A stretch of DNA of 64,000 nt from Citricoccus sp. CH26A (GTDB lineage: Bacteria > Actinomycetota > Actinomycetes > Actinomycetales > Micrococcaceae), in assembly GCF_000224415.1 (NCBI RefSeq), contig NZ_AFXQ01000011.1, positions 45,870 through 109,869 on the forward strand, in the 5' to 3' direction. A program made the translations under genes and the position numbers. Positions 1-13,507 of the stretch are shown in pieces; position 1 is the first letter of the stretch; each line of letters begins with the position of its first letter. The notes beneath the pieces are model-generated. The model saw nothing but the letters and a program-made list of their open reading frames with translations. It ran no database searches and was not told the origin of the DNA.

Positions 1-1023
1 AGGTCCCCGGGGGCGGTGATCCGCGGGTGGCCGGTCTCCGTCAGGGCACCGGTCACCGTCAGGGTGCCGGTGTGCCCGTCCGGGTCCGGGGCGAAGTCCA
101 CGGTGGCGCCGAACGCGGGCAGGATGGTCCGCCAGCGGTCGCCGATCTGCGTGGTTCCGGCGGGCCAGTCCGGCACGCGGACCTGGCCGCCCGTCACCAC
201 GGCGGCGGCCAGGAAGGGCCCCGCGTTGGACAGGTCCGGTTCCACCGCCAGGTCCAGCGCGCGCACCGGACCGGGGGAGACCCGCCACTGGCCCGGGACG
301 GAGTCGTCCACCTCCACCCCGCAACGGCGCAGCACGCTCACGGTCATGGCCACGTGCTCCGGGCTCGGCACCGCGTCCCCGGTGTGCACCAGGTGCAGTC
401 CCTGGCGGAACCGGGGGCGGCCAGCAGCAGGGCGGAGACGAACTGGCTTGACCCCGAGGCGTCGACCTCGATCCGGCCGCCCTCGACGCCGCCGGTGCCG
501 TGCACGGTGAACGGCAGGGTCCCGCGCTCCGTGCCGGGGCCGTCCAGGGTGATCCCGAGCGCGGCCAGCGCCGCCAGGACCGGACGCATCGGGCGGGCCA
601 GGGCGGCCTCGTCGCCGGTGAAGCGGGTGGGCCCGGACACCAGGGCGGCGATCGGGGGCACGAAGCGCATCACGGTTCCGGCCAGGCCGCAGTCCACCGT
701 GCGCCCGGCCGGGATCCCGTCACCGGGGGCGGGCGCACCGGGGCTCGCGCCGCCGTCGGGAAGGGGGTGACGCGCACGGTACCGGGGCCGGTGTGCTCCA
801 CCACGGCGCCCAGTGCCGTCAGGGCCTGGATCATCAGGCGCGAGTCCCGGCTGTCCAGGACGCCCCGCAGCACGCTGGGCCCCTGGGCCAGCGCCGCGAG
901 GACGAGGTAGCGGTTGGTCAACGACTTCGATCCCGGGACACGCACCGTGCCGCGGACCGGGCCGGTGGGCTCGGGGGCGGGCCAGGGGTCGGTGAGGGGA
1001 GAGGCCGAGGCTGTTGTGGTCAC
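1..1023 (-). pseudogene. aroA: 3-phosphoshikimate 1-carboxyvinyltransferase (EPSP synthase), 3' end outside window, two frameshifts as read
   Basis: EPSP synthase joins shikimate-3-phosphate and PEP in the shikimate pathway to aromatic amino acids. The N-terminus reads [20 protein letters not shown], the family's substrate-binding start, followed in other frames by [14 protein letters not shown] and by [17 protein letters not shown], both typical of AroA. The GTG start at 1023 gives [10 protein letters not shown]. Two frame changes are needed: near 758-760 (a C run on the coding strand, TTCCCGAC where TTCCCCGAC restores frame) and near 409-414 (five C where six restore frame). The gene runs off the left edge, so its C-terminus is not seen. 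It is divergent from sigR. The frame is broken as sequenced, but the gene is normally essential for aromatic prototrophy and both breaks are single losses in homopolymers, so I infer sequencing error. Confidence 0.85.
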
Positions 1024-1196
1024 CCACCCAAGATACCGGCCGTGGAATATCCGTGCCCGGGGGGTTGCTGTACCCGGTATCACCACGAGGACGGTGGCGC
1101 CGGCCCGGCCGGCGCCGCACGATGACGAGCGAGACGAGCGAAGGGACGGTTCCATGGCCCCTGGTGCAGCGACCCTGGCAGGACCTGCCGCGGACG

Positions 1197-1202
1197 TAGA
1201 CT
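1197..1202 (+). promoter_or_regulatory. -10 box TAGACT for leaderless sigR transcript
   Basis: TAGACT matches the actinobacterial TANNNT -10 pattern and ends 8 nt before the ATG at 1211, so transcription should begin at or next to the start codon. No good Shine-Dalgarno precedes that ATG. The same arrangement recurs at several other genes in this window. Confidence 0.5.
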
Positions 1203-1210
1203 GGGCGACG

Positions 1211-1966
1211 ATGGAAACGCACAAGACCGCCCAGGCTCCCTCCGAGCACGATGACCCCGAGGTGGACGTCACCGCGGAGTCCGACGCCGCCCGCCGTCAG
1301 CGCTTCGAGCGCGACGCCCTGGAGTACGTGGACCAGCTGTACTCGGCGGCCATGCGCATGACGCGCAACCCGCAGGACGCGGAGGACCTGGTCCAGGAGG
1401 CCTACACGAAGGCCTACTCGTCCTTCCACCAGTACCGCCCGGGGACCAACCTCAAGGCCTGGCTCTACCGGATCCTGACGAACACGTACATCAACCTGTA
1501 CCGCAAGCGTCAGCGGCAGCCGCAGCAGGCGGCCACGGACACGGTCGAGGACTGGCAGATGGCCAAGGCCGCCCAGCACACCTCCACCGGGCTGCGCTCT
1601 GCCGAGACGGAGGCCCTGGACCACCTGCCGGACTCCGACGTCAAGGACGCCCTGCAGGCCATCCCGGAGGAGTTCAGGCTCGCGGTGTACTTCGCGGACG
1701 TCGAGGGATTCGCCTACAAGGAGATCGCGGAGATCCTCGACATCCCCATCGGAACGGTGATGAGCCGGCTGCACCGCGGGCGCAAGCTGCTGCGCGGACT
1801 GCTGACGGACTACGCCCGGGAGCGCGGCATCAAGGTCGAGCCGAAGACCCCGAAGACCCCGAAGGCCGCCCCGAAGAAGGGCGGCACGAAGACCACGACC
1901 AGCAAGAACGCGGAATCCGACGCCGGCGCCACCGGCGGGACCGAAGAACAGGAGGCGGGCAGATGA
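1211..1966 (+). CDS. sigR: RNA polymerase ECF sigma factor, SigR/SigH type
   Basis: This is an ECF (group 4) sigma factor of the SigR/SigH family, which directs the disulfide- and heat-stress regulon of actinobacteria. Region 2 contains [20 protein letters not shown] and the -10-recognising stretch [20 protein letters not shown]. Region 4 carries [20 protein letters not shown] and the helix-turn-helix [14 protein letters not shown]. The protein is 251 residues from the ATG at 1211; an upstream ATG at 1154 with an AAGGGA Shine-Dalgarno is an alternative. Beyond region 4 is an unusual tail of about 45 residues rich in Lys, Pro and Thr. The stop overlaps the start of the anti-sigma gene (ATGA), so the two are translationally coupled and the partner sets sigma activity. 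Family assignment is strong; the regulon is inferred. Confidence 0.93.
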   Translation: METHKTAQAPSEHDDPEVDVTAESDAARRQRFERDALEYVDQLYSAAMRMTRNPQDAEDLVQEAYTKAYSSFHQYRPGTNLKAWLYRILTNTYINLYRKRQRQPQQAATDTVEDWQMAKAAQHTSTGLRSAETEALDHLPDSDVKDALQAIPEEFRLAVYFADVEGFAYKEIAEILDIPIGTVMSRLHRGRKLLRGLLTDYARERGIKVEPKTPKTPKAAPKKGGTKTTTSKNAESDAGATGGTEEQEAGR

Positions 1967-2229
1967 GCGCGGACTGCGAGAAGATCGGCGACTGTGAGGA
2001 TGCCCGGATCCAGCGGCTCTACGAGTACCTCGACGGTGCGCTGACGCACGAGGACCTCGAGGAGGTGCGCAGCCACCTGGAGGAGTGCACGGAGTGTGCC
2101 CACGAGTATGACCTGGAGTGCATCATCCGCTCCGTGGTCCGCCGCAGCTGCACCGAGAAGGCGCCGGACGCCCTGAAGGTGAACATCATGGCGCGGATCA
2201 GCCAGATCCGAGTGGAGGCAGGCCACTGA
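1963..2229 (+). CDS. rsrA: mycothiol-system zinc-binding anti-sigma factor, RsrA/RshA type
   Basis: An 88-residue ZAS-family anti-sigma factor that holds SigR inactive and releases it when its cysteines are oxidised. The redox/zinc ligands are visible: Cys11, His38, Cys42 and Cys45, giving the H-x3-C-x2-C signature in [14 protein letters not shown]. Further cysteines lie at 5, 53 and 63. It overlaps the sigma gene by 4 nt, the usual order for this pair. A strong hairpin follows directly. The sequence shows the motif and the pairing; the redox function is from family knowledge. Confidence 0.93.
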   Translation: MSADCEKIGDCEDARIQRLYEYLDGALTHEDLEEVRSHLEECTECAHEYDLECIIRSVVRRSCTEKAPDALKVNIMARISQIRVEAGH

Positions 2230-2233
2230 ACCC

Positions 2234-2256
2234 GGGCCGTCCGGTGCGGACGGCCC
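2234..2256 (+). terminator. hairpin terminator after rsrA
   Basis: A perfect 9-bp stem, GGGCCGTCC/GGACGGCCC with a 5-nt loop, starts 5 nt after the rsrA stop. No T-run follows, as is common for high-GC actinobacterial terminators. Confidence 0.6.
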
Positions 2257-2284
2257 GCCGGCAGGACCGGCCCCCGACGCAACA

Positions 2285-2329
2285 GACCCCGCCGGCCGGG
2301 ACGGTTCGACCGTCCTGACCGGCGGGGTC
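2285..2329. terminator. two-part hairpin between convergent rsrA and bL37
   Basis: GACCCCGCCGG pairs with CCGGCGGGGTC and, inside it across 3-nt internal loops, GGACGGT pairs with ACCGTCC over a TCG loop. It sits between two convergent genes and can act on both strands. Confidence 0.6.
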
Positions 2330-2363
2330 TGGTGCATTCCGGGGCATTGCCTCCGGCCGGGCC

Positions 2364-2438
2364 TCAGGTGTTGGGCCGCTTGCCGTGGTTGGCGCCGCCC
2401 TTGCGGCGATCGCGCCGCTTGCGTCCACGCTTGCTCAT
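2364..2438 (-). CDS. 50S ribosomal protein bL37 (24 aa)
   Basis: A 24-residue, very basic protein reading MSKRGRKRRDRRKGGANHGK followed by RPNT. It matches the pattern of the small actinobacterial ribosomal protein bL37 seen in mycobacterial 70S structures, which starts M-x-KRGRK and ends ANHGKRPN-x. It starts at ATG 2438 with a strong Shine-Dalgarno (GGAAGGA, about 7 nt upstream). Too short for many gene callers, it is often missed. It is convergent with rsrA across two hairpins. The sequence match is from memory of the mycobacterial protein, but length, charge and the ANHGKRPN end are distinctive. Confidence 0.85.
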   Translation of the reverse strand: MSKRGRKRRDRRKGGANHGKRPNT

Positions 2439-2599
2439 CGCGTTTCCTTCCGGTGATGGGAACGGACCCGCGCCTCACGGGCGCGTTCCTGTGCTGTCCC
2501 GGTGCGTGACAGCACCATCCAGTTTCGCATACCCCGCCGGTGCCGGACAAAGCGGTGCACCCCCGCGGGGCCCCGTCGGTCGCGACGCCGGCACCGGGG

Positions 2600-3202
2600 T
2601 CAGGCGGTGGGCTCCGGCACGTTGAGCCACTGGTACCACCCGCGGTGGAGCACCAGCCAGGCGATGAGCCCGTATCCGGCCTGGCCGGGCAGCCCCTGGC
2701 CGGCCGCGAGGTCGTTGCGCCACTGCTCGTGGTTGACCAGCGGGGTGAAGGTGTCCACGTAGTAGTGGTGCCGGCGGTCGGCCACGTCCATGTACGCCGC
2801 GTTCAGCTCGGAGAGCCGTGCGTTGCGTTCCCCGTCGAGGGACGGCACGGGGCCGACCACGAGGGTGGCGATGTCGAGCTGGGCGGCACGGTCCAGGACG
2901 TTGGCGAGGTTCAACCGGGCCCGGGCCGTGGAGGACTCCAGGTCCAGGTCGAGGTCCGACAGGCCGATGACCAGCCGGTTCTCGGTGTCCTGTCCGTACC
3001 GCCGTGCGGTCTCCGCCTGCCAGCGCTGGGACAGTGCCTCGGTGCCCTCTCCCGGGCAGGCGAGCACGTAGCTCTCCAGCTGGACACCCGGTGCCGAGGT
3101 CTTGGCCAGGACGCGGCCCAGCCAGCCCAGGGCACGGGGGTCGCCCACGCCGGCCAGCAATTCATTGCCGACGGACGCGATGCGGATCCGACGAATCTCC
3201 AC
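2600..3202 (-). CDS. SGNH/GDSL hydrolase-like protein lacking catalytic residues
   Basis: A 200-residue cytosolic protein with the block order of the SGNH/GDSL hydrolase fold: IASVGNELLAGVGD near residues 8-21 (block I), VIGLSDLDLDL (block III position) and GQAGYGLIAWLVLH near the end (block V position). The catalytic residues are not there: the GDSL serine position reads GNEL, the Gly-x-Asn-Asp asparagine is Ser, and the Asp-x-x-His dyad before the last helix is absent. It therefore looks like a non-catalytic member or one with an altered active site. GTG start at 3202 with AAAGG 7 nt upstream. It lies downstream of kgd but separated from it by a strong terminator. Function unknown. Confidence 0.7.
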   Translation of the reverse strand: MEIRRIRIASVGNELLAGVGDPRALGWLGRVLAKTSAPGVQLESYVLACPGEGTEALSQRWQAETARRYGQDTENRLVIGLSDLDLDLESSTARARLNLANVLDRAAQLDIATLVVGPVPSLDGERNARLSELNAAYMDVADRRHHYYVDTFTPLVNHEQWRNDLAAGQGLPGQAGYGLIAWLVLHRGWYQWLNVPEPTA

Positions 3203-3243
3203 GGTCTACCTTTCGATTGCGATGGTCGCCACTGTAGCAAGGG

Positions 3244-3300
3244 CCCGACCGGGATCCGGCCCGGCCACCACGAGGATGGCCGGGCCGGATCCCGGTCGGG
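3244..3300 (-). terminator. 24-bp perfect hairpin terminator after kgd
   Basis: Positions 3244-3267 pair perfectly with 3277-3300 across a 9-nt loop, 41 nt past the kgd stop codon. The arms begin CCCGACCGGGATCC. It separates kgd from the SGNH-like gene on the same strand. Confidence 0.75.
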
Positions 3301-3340
3301 AACCCCCGGGGCAACCGCCTGTTGCGGCGCCCCGCGGTGA

Positions 3341-8833
<5,493 letters not shown>

Positions 8834-8868
8834 GGGCGTGCCCGACAGGCGAGGTTTCGTGCACCCCA

Positions 8869-8874
8869 TATACT
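8869..8874 (+). promoter_or_regulatory. -10 box TATACT upstream of the CNNM operon
   Basis: TATACT ends 10 nt before the ATG of a small ORF at 8885, giving a transcript with only a few nucleotides of leader before that ORF. It is the best -10 match between guaB1 and the first CNNM gene. No convincing -35. Confidence 0.5.
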
Positions 8875-8884
8875 GGTTCTCATC

Positions 8885-9034
8885 ATGGACAGACACCGAT
8901 CCGGTGCCTCCTCCCGCCACCGCGCATCCGCCGCCGTGGCCGGAACGGAGCCCTCTAGTACGTGCTCACCCCTGACTGACGGCCGGCCCCGCGGGGTCCG
9001 TTCCGGCGCTCCCCGTGACGGGGGTGAGCGCTGA
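8885..9034 (+). CDS. hypothetical 49-codon upstream ORF, possible leader peptide
   Basis: An open frame of 49 codons begins MDRHRSGASSRHRASAAV, is rich in Arg, Ser and Pro, and ends TGA at 9032-9034, just 2 nt before the ATG of the first CNNM gene. Its ATG lies close behind a TATACT box, fitting near-leaderless translation. Codon choice is not decisive because the whole region is GC-rich. Overlapping it, an 11-bp stem can cover the ribosome-binding region of the next gene. It resembles no family I know. It may be a regulatory leader, or simply untranslated sequence. Confidence 0.35.
   Translation: MDRHRSGASSRHRASAAVAGTEPSSTCSPLTDGRPRGVRSGAPRDGGER
8962..9031 (+). promoter_or_regulatory. long-range stem over the CNNM ribosome-binding site
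   Basis: GTGCTCACCCC at 8962-8972 can pair with GGGGTGAGCGC at 9021-9031 (11 bp with one G-T pair). The right arm holds the GGGGGTGAG stretch that is the only Shine-Dalgarno-like sequence for the ATG at 9037. Ribosomes translating the 49-codon ORF would open the stem. The pairing is seen; the regulatory role is inferred. Confidence 0.35.
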
Positions 9035-9036
9035 CC

Positions 9037-10416
9037 ATGGAATGGCTCCTGCTGGCCCTGGGCCTGCTGCTCATCCTGGGCACCGGGTTCTTCGTGGCCG
9101 TCGAGTTCTCGATGATCGCCCTGGACGTGCCCACCGTGCAGCGACTGGTGGACGACGGCGACCGGGGTGCCGAGCCCCTGCTGAAGTGCCTCAAGTCGCT
9201 CTCGACGCAGCTCTCGGCCTGCCAGCTCGGCATCACGCTGACCACCCTGCTCACCGGCTACCTCATGGAGCCCTCCCTCGGGGCACTGCTGGCCGGGCCG
9301 ATGACCGCCTGGGGCGTGCCGGAGGCCACCGCCTCCACGGTGTCCCTCGTGGTGGCCATGGTGGTGGCCACGCTGCTGTCGATGCTCGTCGGTGAGCTGA
9401 TCCCGAAGAACCTGTCCATCGCCCGCTCGATGCAGGTCGGCCGCGCGCTGGCCCGTCCCCAGCTGGTCTTCACCGCCGTGTTCCGGCCGGTGATCTTCGT
9501 GCTCAACGGCTTCTCGAACCGCGTGCTGCACCTGTTCGGGATGGAGGCCAAGGAGGAGATCTCCGGGGCCCGCACCCCCGATGAGCTCTCCTCGCTGGTG
9601 CGCCGCTCGGCGGAGATGGGCACGCTGGACGAGAAGACGGCCAGTTTCGTGGACCGCACGCTGCGCTTCTCGGACCGCACCGCGGCGGACGTCATGACCC
9701 CGCGCATCCGCATGGAGTCCATCGAGGCGGACGAGCCGCTGGACGCGGTCATCGACATCGCCCGGCGCACGGGGTACTCCCGGTTCCCGGTCATCGGCGA
9801 CTCCCCGGACGACGTCCGCGGGGTGCTGCACGTGAAGAAGGCCGTGGCCGTCCCGCGCGCCAAGCGTCCCGAGCTCGTCGCGGCCACGATCATGACCGAC
9901 GTCGGCCGCGTCCCGGAGACCGTCCACCTGGACCAGTTGCTCGGCGAGCTGCGCTCGGCCAGCCTGCAGGTGGCGATGGTGGTGGACGAGTACGGCGGAA
10001 CGGCCGGGATGGTCACCCTCGAGGACCTGGTGGAGGAGATCGTGGGGGAGGTCTCCGACGAGCACGACCGGGTGACACCGGGCGTGCTGCAGACCGCCTC
10101 CGGGAAGTGGTACTTCCCGGCCCTGATGCGCCCGGACGAGGTCGGCGCCCAGATCCCGTCCCTGAAGGTCCCGGAGGACGGCTCCTATGACACCGTCGGC
10201 GGGTACGTGATGGCCGTCCTGGGCCGGGTGGCCGAGGTCGGGGACCGCGTCGAGGCCGAGGGCGGCACGCTCGAGGTGGAGCGCATGGACGGCCGCCGCG
10301 TGGACCGCGTCAAGTTCATCCCGGCCGAGCGTGCCGCCGGGACCCCCTCCGCCGGGTCGCCGGCGGAGGCGTCCCGGACCGCCCGCGGCGCCCGGACCCA
10401 GGAGGAGGCCCGATGA
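9037..10416 (+). CDS. CNNM/CorC-family protein (DUF21-CBS-CorC_HlyC), hemolysin family
   Basis: A 459-residue membrane protein of the CNNM/CorB family, linked to Mg2+/Co2+ transport; older annotations call it hemolysin. The DUF21 membrane domain fills residues 1 to about 190, with a hydrophobic start (MEWLLLALGLLLILGTGFFV), the conserved CQLGITLTTLLTGYLMEP and GELIPKNLSIA. A CBS pair follows (TAADVMTPRIRMESIEADEP; LAVs such as MVVDEYGGTAGMVTLEDLVEEI), then a CorC_HlyC domain ending near LEVERMDGRRVDRVKF. The tail after that is Ala/Gly-rich and probably disordered. The 3' end overlaps the next CNNM gene by 4 nt (ATGA). The tandem arrangement is common in actinobacteria. Confidence 0.9.
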   Translation: MEWLLLALGLLLILGTGFFVAVEFSMIALDVPTVQRLVDDGDRGAEPLLKCLKSLSTQLSACQLGITLTTLLTGYLMEPSLGALLAGPMTAWGVPEATASTVSLVVAMVVATLLSMLVGELIPKNLSIARSMQVGRALARPQLVFTAVFRPVIFVLNGFSNRVLHLFGMEAKEEISGARTPDELSSLVRRSAEMGTLDEKTASFVDRTLRFSDRTAADVMTPRIRMESIEADEPLDAVIDIARRTGYSRFPVIGDSPDDVRGVLHVKKAVAVPRAKRPELVAATIMTDVGRVPETVHLDQLLGELRSASLQVAMVVDEYGGTAGMVTLEDLVEEIVGEVSDEHDRVTPGVLQTASGKWYFPALMRPDEVGAQIPSLKVPEDGSYDTVGGYVMAVLGRVAEVGDRVEAEGGTLEVERMDGRRVDRVKFIPAERAAGTPSAGSPAEASRTARGARTQEEAR

Positions 10417-11480
10417 ACCAGGACATCATGGGCATGCTCTGGCTGGTCGTGCTGCTGGTGGCCAACGCCTTCTTCGTGGCGGGCGAGTTCGCCGTCATGG
10501 GCGCCCGCCGCAGCCAGGTCGAGCCGAAGGCCGAGGCCGGTTCCGGGCGGGCGAAGACGGCCCTGTTCGCCATGGAGCACGTCAGCCAGATGCTGGCCGT
10601 GTGCCAGCTGGGCATCACCGTCTGCTCGCTGCTGATCCTCAACGTCTCCGAGCCGGCCATCCACCACCTGCTGGTGTCCCCGCTGGAGGCGGCGGGGGTC
10701 CCGACGGCGGTCGCGGACGTCTCGGCGTTCGTCATCGCCCTGCTGGTGGTCACCTTCCTGCACGTCACCTTCGGCGAGATGGTCCCGAAGAACGCGGCGG
10801 TGTCCATGGCGGACAAGGCCGTCATGCTGCTGGCCACCCCGCTGGTCTGGCTGAACAAGGTGCTGCACCCGGTCATCGTCATGCTCAACTGGGCGGCGAA
10901 CCTGGTGCTGCGCGCCCTGAAGGTCGAGCCCCAGGACGAGGTCAACTCCACCTACACCCTGGAGGAGGTCCAGTCGATCGTCGCCGAGTCCACCCGCACC
11001 GGGCTGGTGGACGACGGCTCCGGACTGCTCAGCGGGGCCCTGGAGTTCTCGGACTACACCGCCGGAGCCGTGATGGTGCCCAGCGCCGAGCTGGTCACCC
11101 TGGCCGCGGACGTGGCCCCCGAGGCCTTCGAGAAGGCCGTGGGGCGGACCGGGTTCTCCCGGTTCGTGCTCCAGGACGCGGACGGCTCCTACACGGGCTA
11201 CCTGCACCTGAAGGACGTCATGACCGTCCCGGAGCAGTACTACCGCGAACCCGTGCCCGTCACCAAGGTCCGCTCCCTGGCCAACGTGGGCGTCGCCGAC
11301 GAGATCGAGGACGCGTTGTCCCTGATGCAGCGCACCGGCTCGCACCTGGCGCGCGTGATCTCCGCGGCGGGCGAGACGGTGGGCGTGCTGTTCCTCGAGG
11401 ACGTGCTCGAGGTTCTGGTGGGCGAGATCCACGACGCCACCCAGTCGAACAACCCGAACCGGGTGCGTCGTCACGCCTGA
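10413..11480 (+). CDS. second CNNM/CorC-family protein
   Basis: A 355-residue paralogue of the preceding gene, translationally coupled to it by an ATGA overlap. The DUF21 domain shows VLLVANAFFVAGEFAVMGAR, CQLGITVCSLLILNVSEPA and GEMVPKNAAVSMADK. The CBS region carries FSDYTAGAVMVPSAELVTLA and GVLFLEDVLEVLVGEIHDA. It ends without the C-terminal CorC_HlyC domain present in its neighbour, so the two may form a hetero-oligomer; that is an inference. Divalent-cation efflux or transport is the expected role. Confidence 0.88.
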   Translation: MNQDIMGMLWLVVLLVANAFFVAGEFAVMGARRSQVEPKAEAGSGRAKTALFAMEHVSQMLAVCQLGITVCSLLILNVSEPAIHHLLVSPLEAAGVPTAVADVSAFVIALLVVTFLHVTFGEMVPKNAAVSMADKAVMLLATPLVWLNKVLHPVIVMLNWAANLVLRALKVEPQDEVNSTYTLEEVQSIVAESTRTGLVDDGSGLLSGALEFSDYTAGAVMVPSAELVTLAADVAPEAFEKAVGRTGFSRFVLQDADGSYTGYLHLKDVMTVPEQYYREPVPVTKVRSLANVGVADEIEDALSLMQRTGSHLARVISAAGETVGVLFLEDVLEVLVGEIHDATQSNNPNRVRRHA

Positions 11481-11506
11481 CGGGTCCGGGGGACCGGCCA
11501 GTCTTA

Positions 11507-11534
11507 TTGGGAACAGTTCTCAACATGCTAGGCT
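11507..11534 (+). promoter_or_regulatory. candidate Zur operator and promoter of znuABC
   Basis: A near-perfect inverted repeat, TTGGGAACAGTTCTCAA (11507-11523; 7 of 8 arm positions pair), has the size of an actinobacterial Zur box and covers the -35 region. A TAGGCT -10 follows at 11529-11534 with a 16-17 nt gap. The zur gene lies at the far end of the operon it would control. The palindrome is seen; the regulator assignment is inferred. Confidence 0.6.
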
Positions 11535-11571
11535 GGTCCCCGTTCCCGACCGCTCTTCCCGAAGGACCCCG

Positions 11572-12606
11572 ATGCCCGATTCCGCCCGCCCCGGCCGCCG
11601 TGCCCGCCCACCCCTGACCGTGGCGGGCGTGAGCGGCCTGGCCGTCGTCGCCCTGCTCGCCCTCACCTCCTGTGCCGGCGGCGGCACGGGAGGCGCGGGA
11701 GACGCGGACCAGGAGGCCGCGGCGGGGAGCGAGCCGGTGGCGGTGGCGACCACGACGCAACTCGGCAGCATCCTGGCGGACATCACCGCCTGCGCGGGGA
11801 CCTCGTCCAGCACGCTCATGGGCTCGGGGGACGACCCCCATGACTTCGCCCCGTCCTCACAGCAGATCGCGGAGATGACCCGGACCGGGATGGTCGTGGT
11901 CAACGGGCTGGGCCTGGAATCCGGGATGCAGGCCGCCCTGGACAATGCGGCCGCCGACGGCGCGACCCTGCTCGAGGTCGGCCCCCAGCTCGACCCGCTG
12001 CCGTACGCCGCGGAAGAGGACGCCCACGCGGGGGAGGAGGGGGACGACCATGCCGGGGAGGCCCCGGACGCCCACGGTGCGCAGGATCCGCACGTGTGGA
12101 TGGACGTCTCCCGGATGGCGACGGCCGCCGGGGTGATCGGTGACGAACTCGCGCGCACGACCGGGGACGAACGGTACGCGGACTGCGGCCAGGAGGCGGC
12201 CGAGACCCTCGGGGCCGCGGACGCCGAGGTGCGCGAGGTCCTCGAGGCGATCCCCGCCGACCGCCGCACGCTGGTCACCGACCACGCCGCCTACGCCTAC
12301 TTCGCCGACGCCTACGGCTTCGAGATCGCCGGCGTCGTCGTCCCGGGCGGGTCCACCGACGCGGAACCGTCCTCCGAGCGGCTGGCCCAGCTGGTCGCGC
12401 AGATCGAGGAACAGGGCGCCGACGCCCTCGTCATGAGCGCCGGTTCGGGCAACAGGCTGATCCCCGCGCTCTCCGCGGAGACCGGCGGAGAGGTCCCCGT
12501 GGTCGAGGTCTATGAGAGCGGGGTGGGCCCCCAGGGCTCCGGTGCCGAGGACTACGCCGACGCCATGGTGGCCACCGCGCGGGCCCTCGCGGACGCGCTC
12601 GCGTGA
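11572..12606 (+). CDS. znuA: zinc ABC transporter substrate-binding lipoprotein
   Basis: A 344-residue cluster 9 (SBP-9/TroA family) metal-binding lipoprotein that captures Zn2+ outside the membrane. The signal peptide ends in lipobox LTSC with Cys34 as the lipidated residue. Metal ligands are expected at His in GDDPHDFAPS, His in AQDPHVWMDV, His in VTDHAAYAYFADAYG and the late acidic residue in VEVYESG. A His/Asp/Glu-rich loop (roughly 145-165, with DAHAGEEGDDHAGEAPDAH) is the hallmark of zinc rather than manganese binders. It is followed by znuB and znuC, with a candidate Zur box upstream. Confidence 0.92.
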   Translation: MPDSARPGRRARPPLTVAGVSGLAVVALLALTSCAGGGTGGAGDADQEAAAGSEPVAVATTTQLGSILADITACAGTSSSTLMGSGDDPHDFAPSSQQIAEMTRTGMVVVNGLGLESGMQAALDNAAADGATLLEVGPQLDPLPYAAEEDAHAGEEGDDHAGEAPDAHGAQDPHVWMDVSRMATAAGVIGDELARTTGDERYADCGQEAAETLGAADAEVREVLEAIPADRRTLVTDHAAYAYFADAYGFEIAGVVVPGGSTDAEPSSERLAQLVAQIEEQGADALVMSAGSGNRLIPALSAETGGEVPVVEVYESGVGPQGSGAEDYADAMVATARALADALA

Positions 12607-12642
12607 GCGGACCCCGCACCGCACGGCGCCGCGAGCGGCCAG

Positions 12643-12648
12643 TAGGGT
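12643..12648 (+). promoter_or_regulatory. possible internal -10 box TAGGGT before znuB
   Basis: TAGGGT ends 7 nt before the GTG at 12656, the spacing of leaderless genes elsewhere in this window. It may add znuB/znuC transcription independent of the main promoter, or be chance. Confidence 0.3.
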
Positions 12649-12655
12649 GGTCGCC

Positions 12656-13507
12656 GTGGACTGGTTGATCGAGCCCTTCGCCCTGGGATTCCAGCAGCGT
12701 GCCCTCGTCGGCGGCCTGGTCGCGGCGCTGATGTGCTCCGTCGTCGGGGTCTGGCTGGTGCTGCGCGGCATGAGCTTCTTCGGCGACGCCTTCGTGCACG
12801 GGGTGATCCCCGGCATCGCCGCGGCCGTGGTGGTGGGCTTCTCCCCCTACCTGGGCGCCGCGGTCGCCGCGGCCGCCATGGTCGGCGGGATGCAGCTCGT
12901 GTACCGGACCACCACGCTGAAGGAGGACACCTCGATCGGTCTGCTGTTCGTCGGGATGATGGCCCTGGGCGTGGTGATCATCTCCCGGGCCGAGTCCTAC
13001 ACCGGGTCCCTGACGGCCATCCTGTTCGGTGACGCGCTGGGCGTGACCTGGGCGGACATCCGCGTCCAGGCGATCATGGCCGTCGTGGTCATCCTCTTCG
13101 CCGTCCTGCTCTACCGCCCGCTGATGGCCCTGTCCTTCTCCCGGGCCAAGTCGGAGTCCCTGGGCATGCACCCGAAGCTGACCCACGCCCTGCTGCTGGT
13201 GCTGATCGCGACCGCCGTGATCGGCAGCTTCCAGGCCGTGGGCACCATGCTCGTCTTCGGGCTGCTGGTCGGCCCGCCGGCCACCGCGGCACTCGTGTCC
13301 CGGACGGTGCCGGTGATGTTCGCCGTCTCCACCGGCATCGCGGCGGTCTCGGTGGTCGTGGGGCTGGGCCTGAGCTACCACCTGGGCACGGCGGGCTCGG
13401 CCACCATGGCCCTGGTGCCCATCGTGCTGTTCTTCATCGTGCTGGCCGTCCGGGAGACCCTGCGCAGGATCCGCCCCGTGCGCCGCGGTGCGGAGGCGAC
13501 GGCATGA
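12656..13507 (+). CDS. znuB: zinc ABC transporter permease
   Basis: A 283-residue ABC-3 family inner-membrane permease with about eight hydrophobic segments. Typical stretches are VVGVWLVLRGMSFFGDAFVH, DTSIGLLFVGMMALGVVI and FQAVGTMLVFGLLVGPPATA. The start GTG 12656 gives VDWLIEPFALGF; an in-frame GTG at 12647 is the alternative. It lies 49 nt after znuA and overlaps znuC by 4 nt (ATGA). It forms the membrane pore of the importer. Confidence 0.9.
   Translation: MDWLIEPFALGFQQRALVGGLVAALMCSVVGVWLVLRGMSFFGDAFVHGVIPGIAAAVVVGFSPYLGAAVAAAAMVGGMQLVYRTTTLKEDTSIGLLFVGMMALGVVIISRAESYTGSLTAILFGDALGVTWADIRVQAIMAVVVILFAVLLYRPLMALSFSRAKSESLGMHPKLTHALLLVLIATAVIGSFQAVGTMLVFGLLVGPPATAALVSRTVPVMFAVSTGIAAVSVVVGLGLSYHLGTAGSATMALVPIVLFFIVLAVRETLRRIRPVRRGAEATA

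Noticed and set aside
1044..1066. SigR-type promoter GGAAT ... GTT upstream of sigR
   Set aside because: The spacer is 15 nt, shorter than the 16-19 nt expected, so autoregulation by SigR cannot be claimed from this site.
9037..11480. Tandem hemolysin genes as virulence or toxin locus
   Set aside because: The DUF21-CBS-CorC layout is that of ion-transport proteins; the hemolysin label is historical.
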